Notes under the pieces: generated by a model
Seen by the model: only the letters and a program-made list of their open reading frames with translations
Databases searched by the model: none
Told to the model about the DNA's origin: nothing
Translations under genes and position numbers: made by a program
In this document: in pieces, positions 13,433-29,300 of the stretch
Layout: each line of letters begins with the position of its first letter
How positions within the stretch are numbered: position 1 is the first letter of the stretch
Assembly (NCBI RefSeq): GCF_040807025.1
Contig: NC_090943.1
Coordinates: forward strand, 143,942,764 to 144,006,763
DNA length: 64,000 nt
DNA from: Struthio camelus
Lineage: Eukaryota > Chordata > Aves > Struthioniformes > Struthionidae
Reading direction: 5' to 3'

Positions 13433-13657
13433 CACTGTGAGAATTTAGGTGCATTTCCAGAGCTCTTGCATTAGAAAAACTTTTGGTGCACTGCGGAAAG
13501 GGGCAGACACTGGATATCTGCTGCGTGCTATCTTCATTCTCCTCCGACAGCTGAGGCCCCTCTCTTTGCCTCCCACTGCAGTAGTACATGAGATGGGCTT
13601 GTAAATTCCTCTCACTTCGATACCAAATGCCACAGGATTTGCAAGGGAATATGTCCT
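13433..13657 (-). CDS. ZFPM2: ZFPM2 (FOG-2) penultimate coding exon: zinc fingers 1 and 2
   Basis: This 225-nt exon encodes DIFPCKSC through HLNSHSG, about residues 247-322 of full-length FOG-2. It carries finger 1 (C2HC; C252, C255, H268, C273 in human numbering), the first GATA-contacting finger, and finger 2 (C2H2; C298, C303, H316, H320). The 5' boundary is TTGCTTGTAG|AG, where AG completes the lysine codon left by the preceding exon. The 3' boundary is AGTG|GTAAGTG, a strong donor leaving one base of a glycine codon, completed by GA of the terminal exon. The linker between the fingers is acidic and serine-rich. All ligands are present and there is no frameshift. Confidence 0.97.
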
Positions 13658-14187
13658 CTACAAGCAAATATAACCAGGTGCAGGTTAGCCATGGTGCATT
13701 CAGTGCCAAACAATTAACATAGCGGGATTAATTCCCTTCATTTCCCCATTAAAGACACGCTTATTTAATAAAATATTGAAAATTGAGTCACAGGTTTATT
13801 AAAATGTCATTTGCAAGAGAGCAAGCGAATGTGGGAGACAGTAGTTTCTTTTAAAAGGAAATTTAAAAAATAGTTAATATTAAAAAAAAGGCTGGAAGTT
13901 TGTGGCATACGATTTCAAAAGGAAATAAGATTCACTGTTTATGATGAATATGCAGCACTGAATTTAATTAATCAAATTATTTACTTTTAATTATTTAAAT
14001 AGCTCTATTTCCAATACATCACTGTTCAACAGGTGACCCATTTCAGTCCTTTTTTTTTAATGTGTGCATACTTCTTTTTGGTATCAGGCCTTGGAATTTT
14101 TGAGTGCTAATTGCCTATCATTCTGAAAATACCCTTTTGAGTTTAAACACAAGTTTATGCAGTTATCACCACAAAATCCTGCTGCAA

Positions 14188-14258
14188 TGATGTCCAGGAG
14201 GTCAGACTAGATGAATTTTATGTTTCCTTTAGATCTTACAATGTTGAAATTAGTATTA
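14188..14258 (+). mobile_element. CR1-type LINE 3'-end fragment (degraded)
   Basis: The plus strand reads GAGGTCAGACTAGATGA followed by a diverged TTTCCTTTAGATCTTACAATG. This resembles the very common 3' terminus of amniote CR1 elements (a GTCAGACTAGATGAT... CCCTTCTGGCCTT... type end). Only the last 70 or so bases are clear. It is non-functional. Confidence 0.5.
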
Positions 14259-14741
14259 TACTAGCAAAAATGTTTATTCCCTGGGTCCCTGTTGTTACTA
14301 ATGCTAAGAGTTAAAATTTCTGATGTACTTTGTCCTGTTATTCTTGATAAATTGTTACTGTTCTACTTTTCACGACGCAGAAAGGATATTTGCTAAGAGT
14401 AACGCAATTTTTCATTGTCTTTTATCCCAAAATGTCAGAATCCTCTCTGAGGGGAAGACAATGGAGGGATTGTACAGAGTGCTTCCCAGAAGCAGAGGGG
14501 GTAGATATTTGATCGTGTACTGAAGGCTACATCCTTTACTCATGTGAAGAGTACTATTGAATACTGTGTATTTTCACAAAGCAGACAGATAGAAATTTGG
14601 TTGTTAATACCCTGTCAGAAGAATGCCCACAGAGTACATTTTGTATATCTGTCTCAGGAGGACGAAAAGCTATTTGAGCCTTCTAAGGGCTGAACTTGTT
14701 ATCCTATCAGTAAGAACAGGGAAGAAATCTTGGCCCTTTTG

Positions 14742-15183
14742 GGTACGTCTATACTAGTAAATTAAATAGTGACAGGGTCCAGACTGGAGCACTGAAACTT
14801 GGCTATTTATACTGTTAAACCATTAGGATGGGCCCTTGCACATTTGTGGCTTAAATCAATTAACACTTTCCCCATTCCTAGATACAAGAGTTCAAGACTT
14901 ACCATAGGCCAGGGATCGTTTCCTACAACTAGTTTGAGTGCGTCTCTCCTGCTTTTGAGATTGAGAGGATAAAAGTATGAGTATGGCCAGATCGTGCCAG
15001 CTGGCCTCAGGGTCATAGAACGGGCCATTGCAATCAACATCAAAATATAGCCATCTTGGTCAACACCACATCTGTCATTGACTTCAGAAAGCCAAAAGCT
15101 GACTGTTGAAAATTTAAGCCTCAGATTCATACCAAGATTTTCAAATAGAACTAGCGACTTTGATTAAGTTAGTCTGGACAAAC
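14742..15183. mobile_element. Possible degraded TIR DNA transposon (MITE-like)
   Basis: The left edge reads GTACGTCTATACTAGTAAAT. The reverse complement of the right edge reads GTTTGTCCAGACTAACTT. About 10 of the first 15 positions agree. Ends of the GTACGTCTACACT type recur in old amniote DNA-transposon families. No transposase is visible and no clear target duplication remains. A chance resemblance is possible. Confidence 0.3.
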
Positions 15184-18100
15184 GGCTGACTGCTCTGAAA
15201 ATTCCTAGTTCCCTTGACACTTGAAAGTCGTGACATTTATCTATTAAGGCATGTGTAACTGATGATGTAATTCATTATTATTCATAACAATTTATGCTCA
15301 ATTTCAAATACTGATGTGTATAGCACAACTGTTCTGTTGCAGTTCCTTTGCGTGAACAAAGTTGAAGAATCCAACCCACTGAAAGGGACAAATCTTTTAC
15401 TCATTAAATATCTGCAAATGCAGCCAAAATTTACATTGCTTAGTTTGCTGTTCTAATTGCATTGCTAATGCTTGTCTAGTTTTCTGTTCATTAATTTGCA
15501 GCCTTTAAGATTTTTTCACCACTATCAGTTCCTATTTTTCTCTTTGCCACTGAATAATTGTGAGTGAACTTAAAAGAAACAAACATTTAATGGAGCAGTT
15601 ACTATTCCAGCATATACCACTATTAAAAGCATCACTGATAAAGCTGGCAGCACTTGGAACGTCCATCTCAAGCAAAAGCTGACATTTCAGCTTTTGTTCT
15701 TGGCTTCACATGGTTTGAAATAGTTGAGCTGCTGAGGTTTCATTAGAAGAGAAAGTCCAAAAGTCAGTAAGAAGAAATTCTGAAACATGGGCAAGCATGT
15801 CCCATTTGAATTCTTTTGACTACATTCCATCACAGAATTTAACTTTCCTATTATCTTAATGAACTTGACTTCCAGCCATCTTTATTTCCTATGGGATAGA
15901 TTGCCTGGACAGGCTGCAGCTCCAGTTATGCACAGTGAATATGTGGCTCCCACTACATGCTATGCAGAGGAAATGCGTTTTGAGTAGTTCTGCACTGTAG
16001 AAGGATGGAATTCCAGGGAGAATAATGTATAGGAACAAGGTCTGAAACTATTACTCAGCTAAGCCAATGAAACACAGATAAAAGCCAGGTTAAGTTAATG
16101 TTTTAACTGTTTCAAAGTAAAATGTTTCGATTTGCTTCAGTGGATGATTTCAAAATGTTTCAATGGATCAATTCAGAAAATGAAAAATTTAAGCTCAGGC
16201 TAAATGAACCAAAGATGATATACTGAATTTTGATACTCCTAACAGGAAAATTTAATTTGCCAGAAACTGAGTACTTTTTTCAGAGATCTACTAGCAGAGT
16301 GACTAAGATGTCTCACTACAAATCTAGAGGTGCATTCAGCATATTATTGGACTCACATCTGGCTCGAGACTTTACAGGAGAAACTGAATTTGGCCAGCTC
16401 AAGAAAGACATCTGGAAATGGCCTAGTCTTGTCAGAGGCAGAGCCAACACCAGAATAGAAAGTTCTGGATAGTGGGACTTGCTGCTTTATCAGCCTCTGG
16501 CAGTTAAGGTGCTGAGGTTACTACCAGTTGCTGTGAAACCTGTGTAGCAAGAGCTGATATACCATAAGCTTGGACTCCTTTTAATAGCAGAAGTAGCAAT
16601 GATCAGTGTGGCCTTCCAGGGCTTTGCAAAAGGCAGGCTGGTCAGTAAAGGTGCTTCTGAAAATCTGATGCTGTAGAAATCTGCCTGCATAACCGAAACC
16701 CAGAGCTGGCCTTGTGTGGACTTGCACAAAAACGTGTCCTCAGCTGAAACAAACCGTGAGTAAGTTGTTGCCCATTTAGGCTAGAAAACTTGTTCCCTAG
16801 CACGTCCCTTGTGGCTGTCGGCTATGAACGCTGGTCTGCCTCAACCGCAGCAACCTGATGGTCCGCTCTTCATTAAAGGGCTTCTTGCATTTTCTTTTGG
16901 AAAAGTCCTGTATAGTTCTTATTTCTCGTTCTATTGACACGTTATGTCAGCTCTCACAACAGCTCCACGGCTAGAATAAAACTGAACGTGCTTGGCTAAA
17001 GTGCTTGAAATTGTTCACAACTAGCTCTCTGAAAGAGGCATTTGGATGACTTGGACATGGGAAGGTATATCGTTCTAAAAACGTTAAAACAAGTACATAG
17101 CTATCATAATTGTTTACAGAGAAAACTATCAGTGAAAAAAAAAAATACTCAATTAAAGGTGTTACCACAGATATTTTAACTAGTGCTGCCTGAACAGCTT
17201 GAAGATGGTGTGACTGTTCAAGACAGTGTTATTTGATGGGAGCCGAGTGGAAAACCTGCGTGCCTCAGCTGAAACAGCGTATTCAGTAGTTCACTGTATC
17301 TAACTACAATATTTGCAAACCACAGGAAGCTTAGGGAAATACTGCAATAAGGGCTCTAAATGAACAGACTTACAAAGAAAATACTGAAAGAGCTAAATAC
17401 GTGCAATAGGTCTAAGTGATGACTGAGGAGGCACATGATAAGAGCTAACATATTTGAAAGTTACTGAATGAGCAGGATGAGAAACTAGGGCTGTATAAAG
17501 GTTAAAAAAAACGTAATTGGGAAAATTTAATAAAATGAAACTTAATAAATAGAACATTCAGGCTGAATGATCCCAGTTCAGGAACTCACTTATCATCTGC
17601 TAATGTCCCTCCTCTCTTAGGACAGCACTTAATTACATGCTATATTTTGTCCATGATAGGGTCTATTGATGTCCAGAGGACTTAAACACATTCTTGTGTA
17701 GCCACGCTGAGTTGAGATACTATAATATATCAGCACTGTTAAAAGGAATGATCTCTACTGCATTTTGAAACAGCCACTGATGAAATGTGTTCTTTATTTT
17801 CATTGACTATCGTGAATTATTATCTGAAACTGCACTGTAAGCAACAACCTTACTTGAGAAGCAAAGGCTGGACTTTGTGAGCTAACAGGTCTGTCTTATC
17901 TACTTTTTCAGCAGTCTCTGATTGTATCACCTCTGATCACAGAAATTTCCCATGATGGCAGGTTAGACGTTCTGGGTGAGGTTCTTACAGCTCACAGCTG
18001 TCAGACCTCTCTTCTTCCTCCTTTTATGTCTGCTAGTTCATCTGCGATGACAGGAGAACACATAGAAGCTTTAAGCTATGTGTTTTAAGTTGTATGATTT

Positions 18101-18191
18101 CTGTTGCCTTGAATTCACTATTACCATATTTGTTCTTCATATGTACTTTAAAGTAAGGCTGTTTTAAAACAAGGTCAGAGAATAGCGTTCA

Positions 18192-20264
<2,073 letters not shown>

Positions 20265-20353
20265 TGGATTTCTTAACAACATAAAAATGAGAAACCGCAG
20301 AAGAACCATCTGTAACTTTCTCTATCCCAGCAAACATCTTGACATGCTGTACC
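20265..20353 (-). CDS. Candidate alternative ZFPM2 exon (89 nt), not the canonical upstream exon
   Basis: On the minus strand a polypyrimidine tract ending TTTTTTTCTCCCCAAG precedes an open 89-nt segment that ends TCCA|GTGAGTAATG, a near-consensus U1 donor. Read in the frame fixed by the next ZFPM2 exon, it has no stop. It gives VQHVKMFAGIEKVTD, then GSSAVSHFYVVKKS, and its terminal A joins GA to give arginine, yielding ...VVKKS-R-GGQLWC. The outgoing phase (1) is exactly what the 207-nt exon needs. The peptide is not the conserved FOG-2 sequence expected here (the WLLDVTW...NNCIVYSK region), so it would be an alternative exon. It contains an ATG (20337-20335, AAGATGT context) that could start a shortened protein. 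Alternatively it may be a fortuitous pseudo-exon: 89 nt is short, and chance splice sites occur in long introns. Confidence 0.4.
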
Positions 20354-23300
20354 CTTGGGGAGAAAAAAAGAAAATGTAGTTGATTACTGGGTCTCCAGCT
20401 GTAATCAGTCTAGAAGAGTGACTCAGTCTCTCTGTGTTAGAGCTCCTTAGGTTGTTGACTCATGTCCAGCAGCAGACAAAACTAGGACAGCTGAAGTGGA
20501 CAGGGACCTGCATTGTCTGCTCCACCCAGGTCCTGCAGGTTGTCACACCTACGGCAGCCTCAGCTGAATGAGATGGGCGACAGCTTTGGAAACACACCAG
20601 TGTCTAGCTTGGTATATTATAATAAACCAGAACTACGGAAGTTTAATCCACTCCTGAATTTGAATACAACCGTTCAGCCCAGCATAATTTAGGTCCAAGG
20701 ATTACACTGCTATTTTTGTATTTTATTTCATCGTATTCTACAGAAAATGAGACATTTGAGGGACCATGACATATGTGTCTACTTTTTCATCAATATATGA
20801 TATGCTCTTTAAGTTAGATCCCAGATGATCTCCCAAATGATGTATGCTTCCAGCTACTGGAAATGAAGTATACGACACCCACAGTAATTTTCACCTGGAG
20901 GGACAGGGCACAGTACAGTCCCTTCTTGACCCCTTCTATGGTTGGTGGCATGAGGTAAGGCAATAGCTGCTATTTTGAAAGACCCAAATTACTCTACTCC
21001 CTAAATGCAGTGAATGCAAATATGCTGGCCTTCAGGATGACTGGGTATACAGTGCAAGAAAATTCTTCTTGAGCGTAGTCAGGAAAACGGAGTACAGGGA
21101 ACCTGAGAGAGGCATCTAAATGTAATACCAGCTTCCAACTACTATTATCATATGAATTATCGTACTGTCCAGACACATTTATGAGGGACCAGGGCTTCCA
21201 TACTACTAGCTGTTGCAAAATGCGAAAAAGTTCTTGCTTCCCACAAACATTTCTACGAGCTAAAAGACAACTGACATATATAATTTCTCACGATCACAAC
21301 ATTTTTTTGCAATGCAAAGGACAGTGTTCATGAGGGATTTTCAAAAGGATAAGGATCTATATAAAGAGTCTTTACCAAATGCAGGTGGCAATGCACAAGA
21401 CAGGAAGATGTTTGTTTAAAAAATATGCAAGATATGAGGGTTTCGTAAAGAAATGTAAAGGCCTGTCATCTGCATGAGATAAAGTTCTGACTAAACTGGC
21501 TAGAAATCTTTTGACCAATGTTCCTTTTGTCAGAAAAACATACAGAAGTGAAACAGTTCCGACAAAGCTTTATTGGGCCAAGTTTCTCAATCCTAAGTCA
21601 TCAAAAGAAAAGAAAGGAAGAACCTCTAAACAAGCTCTACTAAAAAAGAGTGACAGTGCCTCAGAAAGAAGGTGGTGGTTATACCATTTGTTTGGAAGGC
21701 AGAAAAGTGGCAGACTAATGATTTGGTCTTTTCACCCCTAATGAGTACAGTGGTTATCCATTTCTAATAAAGAAGGCTTTACTGGTTTTATATGGAGGGG
21801 TAAGAAAAGTATTACTCTTGTCCCAGTGCAGAAGAGAAGTTTTCGAACTACAGCAAGACTTTGTGACAGTGGAAAACTCTTTTCTATACAAGTCTAGTTC
21901 TGACTCTATAGAACCGAAAATAAGTTTCATGAGCTTGCAGTATATTGTTCTATCAATGGTTAAATCTGTCCAATAAATTTACCTAATACACAATACATAC
22001 ATGTCAAGCAGAATAACAGAATAAAAATGTCCATGAATGCTACTTATTCATTTATCTCAACTCTTTTTCTAGCTCACACTGCAAGGAATTAGAAATGCCT
22101 ATTTAATCATAGAAAGTTGGGAAAGTCAAAGAATATCGTATTTTGCAAACTAGAGCAAAAATTTACATTCCAACTGCATTGGCATAAGTTTTTTTTATCA
22201 AATGACATCAGGCACCAAAGCAACTATCTGATACCTTCACAGTTTCTGCCAAATGGAAAGGTTATTTTAGGATTCTCTTCTTTATCTGCATCTTTTCCTG
22301 CAAATGATTCTGCTGCTTGGAAAAAAAAAAAAAAACCTTTAATTAAAAAAAAAAACTTAAGCTCTACAGAAAGGAAAAAGTAAGGTCCTGATGTCCCTGA
22401 AAAACTGTGGACTTACTGTTCTTTGTAATGTTTATGATCAAGATTCTTGTGCAAACAGATCTGGTTCCTAACAGGAAGCTTATAAATCATACTCATAATT
22501 GCTGTCAAAACTGCAGTGGAGTGTACTGCAAGTTTCGATAATAAAGAATAGAGTCACAGTTCAAACTTGATTACATTTTGGAAATTCATGCTGCTCTTAG
22601 AAGAATCAGTGGTCTTAAATATCTTCTTCTCCTGCCAAATTTTTCACTTGCACTTTTTATTATTTATGAAATCAGTGTCTGCACAATGTCATGCAGACCT
22701 CTGCTGATAAACTCTAATTAAGATTAAGACAAGCCTTTTGGAAAGGATCCCATCATTAGCAAACATGATAAACACAAAAATACTCCCTACTTGTCAACCA
22801 GGAGCAATTCAGTAACCTAACAGTATTATCTGTTGCTAGGCTACAGAGCTGACAAAGCTTCAATTATATTGTATGGCCATACCTATAGAATACTGTATAA
22901 GCAAAATATATCTAATGTAAAAGCATTTAACTTCATCCATGCTATCTGTAATTCGTGGCTTCTTTCAGTGGCAAAAATCAGGTTAATAATTACATAGCAT
23001 GCTGGAAAAATCTTTGCGATGTGTCATGTTTGCACAATTTTTTCTAATTTATCTCTATGACTGATAGACATTTGCTTTGTGAAAATAATAAAATGCAAGC
23101 AATGGGATGCTGTAAACCACTGGCATAACTACATCTGGGCTCATCAAGATATGGAACCGCACTAAGTGTAAAAAACATATAGTAAATTGAACCAATTAAA
23201 TCACATTTAAATGCTGTAATACTCTATCTATCTTCTGTATTCAGAATAAGCAGTATTGTGGCGATAGATATGCATGCCAATATAAAACTTCATGTTAAGA

Positions 23301-26300
23301 CAGATGTCTAAAATAGAATAGAAACTTGCCTTTTTTAAAACAGCCCTTCATTTTCCCCTCTAACATTCTGGGATTTTTTAAAACAAAGCAACCTTTATTA
23401 TTCTATTTGGAATCAGCAATTTGCTCTGTAGATTTAACTAAAGCAACGGACCTGCACCCTTTCTGATTCGCAGAACCCTACAACACTTCCAGTGAACGCA
23501 GACCCCATAAAAGTGAACCCTCTGGCAGTGAACTTTTTTCTTTTCACTTGTTTTTGCAGACCTTAAAGAGTAGTCATTCGGGGTCTGTGGGTCACAGTCT
23601 GAAAAAATAAGGTTTAAGGATGGACCCCCCTATTATCTATTATTATTGGGAAAAAACTGCTTCAAAATGGATGGAACCATGAAGCCTCTTGCTTCATAAT
23701 GCTGCTCTTAGGAAAACTGATTTGAGGAAGCAAGCTGCTAAAAGCAACATTTTCATTGAGTTCAGCTGTTCTATGGAAGTATTTTTTCACATACAAAAAG
23801 GAATAAAGACAATATAAACAAATATTCGAAGTCAATTCCAGTTTTCCAGTCTTAGGAATTAGTCGGCTTTCTGCGTTGAACCACACGAGTTTAGTTTTTT
23901 GACCCAGACATAGCAAAACTCTGTGTTTCATAGAAGTATATGAAAATCAACAGTAATTTCTGTTAAAAACAATTTTCAGTGTCAGTTAATTCAGAAGTAC
24001 TACTTTGGTAAAATTTGTGATTACTGGATTTGATTGTGTTGCTGCAACAACATAATAGCCCATTTTCTGTATACACATCACTTTGCAAGAAGGGTCACAA
24101 GACTATCAGAATTTATTTAAACAACAGACTGTTACTCTTGGTGACTTCCAGGCACCACCAACTGAATTAAACCTTTCTCTCCCAATGAAATATTCCACTT
24201 TGTAAAAAACGATGCTTTTTAGTAATGGTAATGGGGGCTGCAGTTAATTTATTGTCTTCCCTCCTTTGTTGTACAGGTTAAGCATTTAGGGAGAATTTGC
24301 TCATCACAATAGGATGGGATCTTCGTATGAGTTTCTCCTGCTTCTCAGCCAGGGGTTGTGACTACTCAGCATAATGCATGCCATTTCAGCGCAGCACAAG
24401 TTCCTGGTCAGATCTCTAATTTTTTGACATTAACAGAGTACGTATATCTATATGTAGACACATTGTTTAATAAAAATTATAATGAATTCAAATCCAATAC
24501 TGTTGAAATTTTTGACAGTAGAGTAGTGCAAGGAACAGAATTTATAAATTATGGGTGCCCCTTCTTTGAAAAATGCTTTAGAGGTTTCTTTGTGCATTGG
24601 CAAATACAGTAGGAATATGAGGTATTGTGTGGATCCTCCTGCACAGCACCTGATAAAAGAATAAAGAGCTGTGACATATTCTTAAAACAATAGAGGAATT
24701 AAAGAGAAACAATGGGCCAGCTGCTTCATTAATACAATCAAAAGAGAGCCCAGCACAGAGGAGTCCAGATAATTAAGCACTACTCTTTTAGACCTTTTTT
24801 CTATAATAAAATTGCTAAAAATTTATTAACTACTTCATAGTTGTTAGATAGATCTATGTACTTGTTTATTTAGGTTGATTAATGCCTTTTCAGTATTCTA
24901 CAACATGCCAACTCATGGTTCATACAAGTTTTTGAATAAAATAATGTAAGAAAAAATGATATGGATCTGTAGTATATACAGCAATAAATCAAAAGCATTT
25001 TGTGAACAGGCTTTCTGATTACTAAATAAGTCTTAACATTTTTCACTTGGGCACACAAAATAAATACTTTGCAGGGCGTTTTTAATGCCAGGGTTCCAAA
25101 AGTCTCTCTGTGGAGCGTCTCAAAAATCACCCCTGAAAATTCTGACTTTTCAAAATACTTAGAAAAAATAGTTTTAGTGCTAAATTAGGATTAATGAGAT
25201 GATTTCTTAGCATCTTTTATTATTTGTCCTTGTTTACTGTTCAAAGGAGATTGCAGAAAGATACTCAACTTTTAATTTTAACTAAACCACTGCATATTAT
25301 AAGCCTGCAGTATACTGACTACAGAAAATGTAAAAACTATTATACCCTGTAAAATTAGAATAATACAGTGGATGAGCCAGTTGAGTTGCCACTTTTATTA
25401 TTGTTATTGTTTGGTTCAGCATAAAACATAAAGCCTCCTTCGTTTTTAAACTCATTGAACGAACTGCAAAATAAAGGAAATGTAAGCATAGTATTTTTCA
25501 GAACAGGAGAAGAATATTCAGCTAAAGGCACTGGCCAACTTTTAGGAGGAAAGCTTTAAAATCCTTGCATTTTGAGATTTAAAATGTCTGGCCAAAAATA
25601 AGGAAGAAAAATATTCCTTGAGAAAATAGCTCTTATTCCCGCCCCTGAGTCAACCAGACTTTGACCCTGACTTCAACTTAGTCATACGCTGAGAGTTCAG
25701 GTCTTTTTATTTGAATTGATGATTTTATAGTTTAAAACCGCCAAGTATTAGATATGTGATAGAGTAAAGAAAAAAAGAAAAATATTAAAAGAACCTTTCA
25801 GTCCTACAGGAGCACACTCCCAAACCTGCAATGATCTGTATCAACGTAAAGGAAAAAGATTTTCCCCTGTTGCAGTATGACTACTACTGACATCAGGCTA
25901 AGTATTTCAAAAGTTCCCTAATTAATACTGCAAAGAGCTTGATCAGCTTAACCGCAGCCGAAATACACTATTTCTGTAGACCTCTCTACAGACCTCTTAT
26001 TTGACCTCTTATTTTTTTCCATTGTTGTATGCTTGCTTTTTGTTAGTTTGAGGATTTCTATTTGTTTCCTGCAATTAAATGTCTGGGTGTTAACACTCAA
26101 CATAGAATTCTATTAGGTAAAGAAGCAAAATAGATTAGTCTTCAAAAAATATTCACAGGAAAATAATGTGGTAATTTTATTTGCCATTTTCCCCCCGATA
26201 GAGCTGTCACAGCTTATTTACCACAGGGGGAGACAGTTAAACCCATATCCTTAGAAGTTCTATGCATTTAAGAGGCTTATATATCTCTTCTGGGACCCTC

Positions 26301-29300
26301 GTTCAAATCCTGGGCTAATCAGAGTGAATACATATCTTTCTATTAGATGGCTCTGAAAAGTCTTAGGTGATATCAGTTCCTGGTGGACGACAGTCCACAG
26401 CGAAAAACTATTAAATATTTGGCACAAATGGAATGAAGCTGAAAACTGTAATATCCTCCCACATCACCAGAAGTTGAGTCTGCTGCTCAGGGGTTGGAAA
26501 TTAAAGCTTGCCACAAATACTAAACCTGCTATATTTCCTTAATTCAGTATAAGTTCAAATAAGGAAATTGAAGGAATTCTTTCACAAGTTTAGCAAGTTC
26601 TTCCTTCCTAAGTGTGTTATTTTTCTGCTCAAATTGCTCTGTTTTGAATTTAGTGCTACAGCTTTTTTACATTGGAATCGGGCTCTCAACTGAGTGTTAT
26701 TTCAGAATTTATTAATCCTCAAGAAAAAAATGACAAACAGCTTAGCCCTTTCCGATGTTGTCCGTGTTGCACTCACATCATCACAGACAAAGAGGTAGGT
26801 CTTCTCGTCACAACAAACTCATCTGCCCTTTACTTTTTCCAGGATCAGCGAACTGGCACTCTCCAAAGAACTCCTAGGACACATTCCCAGGTGCCCCCCA
26901 ATTTTTTCTTAGCTTTTGTGGCTGCACCAGGTTTCAGAGAGAGAGAACACGGACTGCTGAAACCAGCTACTTTGAAGAAGGGCTTTGGATGCACACATTC
27001 CTACAGTCCCTGCTTCCTTAACAGCACAGCTGTACAGTGACCTTTTGTGGCCTTACAAACACAACCGTGCCTGTGGATTGTCTTCTCAGTGCTGCTTTGT
27101 GAGACTGGAGTGTATGAAAAAAAAAAAAAAGAGGTGATTAAATGAGACAATAGATAGGCTTTAACGGCACCTCTTTCTTACAGCAAAAGCAGAATATGCT
27201 ACATCTTATCAATGGATTTTCTGCTGTCTTGCACCTGCTACTATAGGGCTCATTCCTTGCCCCTGGACAAATGTAGAGTGAACGGTAAAGGTAACTGAGC
27301 GGGAGGGAGGATTATAGAAAGGGAGTGGGATTGATAGGTTGTATCTGTAAGGAAAATAATAACATTAAATAGAAAAAAAATGGGGAAATTTTTATAGAAC
27401 TAAACTAAAAAATAAACAAAACTAAACTAAAGAATAAACAGTTAGGACTAGATATCTATATATTTTAACTATCTAAAGAATAGATAGTTAAGACTATCTC
27501 TAACAACAGCAAAAGCAAAGCAAAGAATAAATATCGGCTATGCAGCCTGGTTACTTATTCAATACGGGGGTCACACTCCAAAAGAAGCTCAAGGTTGTGG
27601 GTGATCCAGGAACAAACGCTACCTTTCACAGTGAACAGACCTGGAATATGCAGTTGTGTGCACTGTAACTCTGAGAAAACAATTGCTTTTACTGCTTATT
27701 CTCTTGAACCTTCTTCCCTCAGCACGTTGACTTCCAGCTCACATGTTGAATTTTTGGGAAGTAGTTTAAGTCAGGTGTAACAACCATGAAAGTAAAGAAG
27801 TAGCACTTCATTGACTTAACTGCATTAAAAAACCTTGCTTCCACTTAAACCTTTAGAACATTTTACACTAGCTGAAGCGGAAACAAGACTGTATGACAAT
27901 TTGGTGGCTCTCTTAATAAACAAACGACTAAGTAGAATCCATTAAAAGTAGATCTGCATGTTAAATATGTTCCAAAATGTAAATATCAGAAGCTAAAATA
28001 AGCATCTACTCCTTTATTTTTCTCTACTTTATAACTACCCCATCATTATTTTCAATGTATTTAAAAAAAATCCAGAAACCAAACAGATTTCCTCCAGATG
28101 TGTTAAAAAACAAGTATTACAGTTTTGCTTTTTGCAGTAGAAACTAGAAGTGAAAAGGATTGAAAACTCAGCACGAACAACAGCATTTCCACTGCCCACG
28201 CTATACAGAAGGTCCAAAGTAAACAAGCACTGTAAACCACTGGCAATATACTGACATTATAGCTCATCTACTATGAGCCAATGTTAATAACAAACAGCGA
28301 ACCTTGTAATGGTAACTGCAAGACTGAGCTACTTGAGGTCACACTTGGAAATAAAAAAAGATTACGAATGAACAAATATTTAAGTCTCTTGCTGTAAACC
28401 CTTACGTGGATTAGCAATTACAGAGGATTCTGTACTGGACGATTTTCTTCCAAAATAGGCTTAATAAGAAATATCAGTTTGCTAAGCATCATACAGGTGC
28501 ATAGAAGTTGCCATTCTGACTGACTGCCTGGTCAGCAGGATTTCTAAATGGCCAGGAAATAAGTGACTGTATACCCAAAGGCAAGCTGTCAAAATTCAGG
28601 CTGCAGCTGATAAACTGATTACAAAGCTGCTTAAGACTTTGCTTGTAAACAAAAGCATTTATCAACTAATAATTTGCAATAAACTGATGTAACTCCCAGC
28701 TGAGCCCCAAACTGTAATTGTCTTTACCATCTGCCTATTAAAACACCATTCTTCATCACCAAGCAGGAGCAGAAGGGAGAAAATCTCCAACAACCACATA
28801 ACTTGCATGCTTATAAATAATCTGCGAGCCTTTCACACTTTGATTATGATTTCCAGGTTTTGTATACTTCATTTTCTTTTCCGAGAGGCAAAGAGGTGCT
28901 CGAAAGTGGCAAAAAAGAAATTAATAAATACTGCCTGGTGCAGGAAAAAATTATATAACTTCAACCTCTGTAGTTTCTTAATTTTTTTCTCTTTCTGCTA
29001 CTCCATAGGAATATCATGATGGAAGCCCCCTGAAGCACAACTTTGCAGATTAAACTCTCAATTTCCTTTCAACTTGTCAGTTTTCATTACCTTGCTTTCT
29101 TACACATTCACTTCTTACCGCTGCCTCAATGGGATGTCAGTTAAAGCATGCCGGCTCCCCAGGGTGCAGTTTGCCCGAGTTTGTGGGATTCTGCAGACTG
29201 TGGAGCTCCACAGGCTCAGCCTGAAGAGCGGCTTGCATTTCACCTTGAGAGTCTTTCTGAAAATTAAGTGAAGTGACTCGCTCTTTTTTTCTAGCTATTG

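Noticed and set aside
26672..27040. 122-codon plus-strand frame
   Set aside because: No domain recognised; isolated in intronic DNA; consistent with chance.
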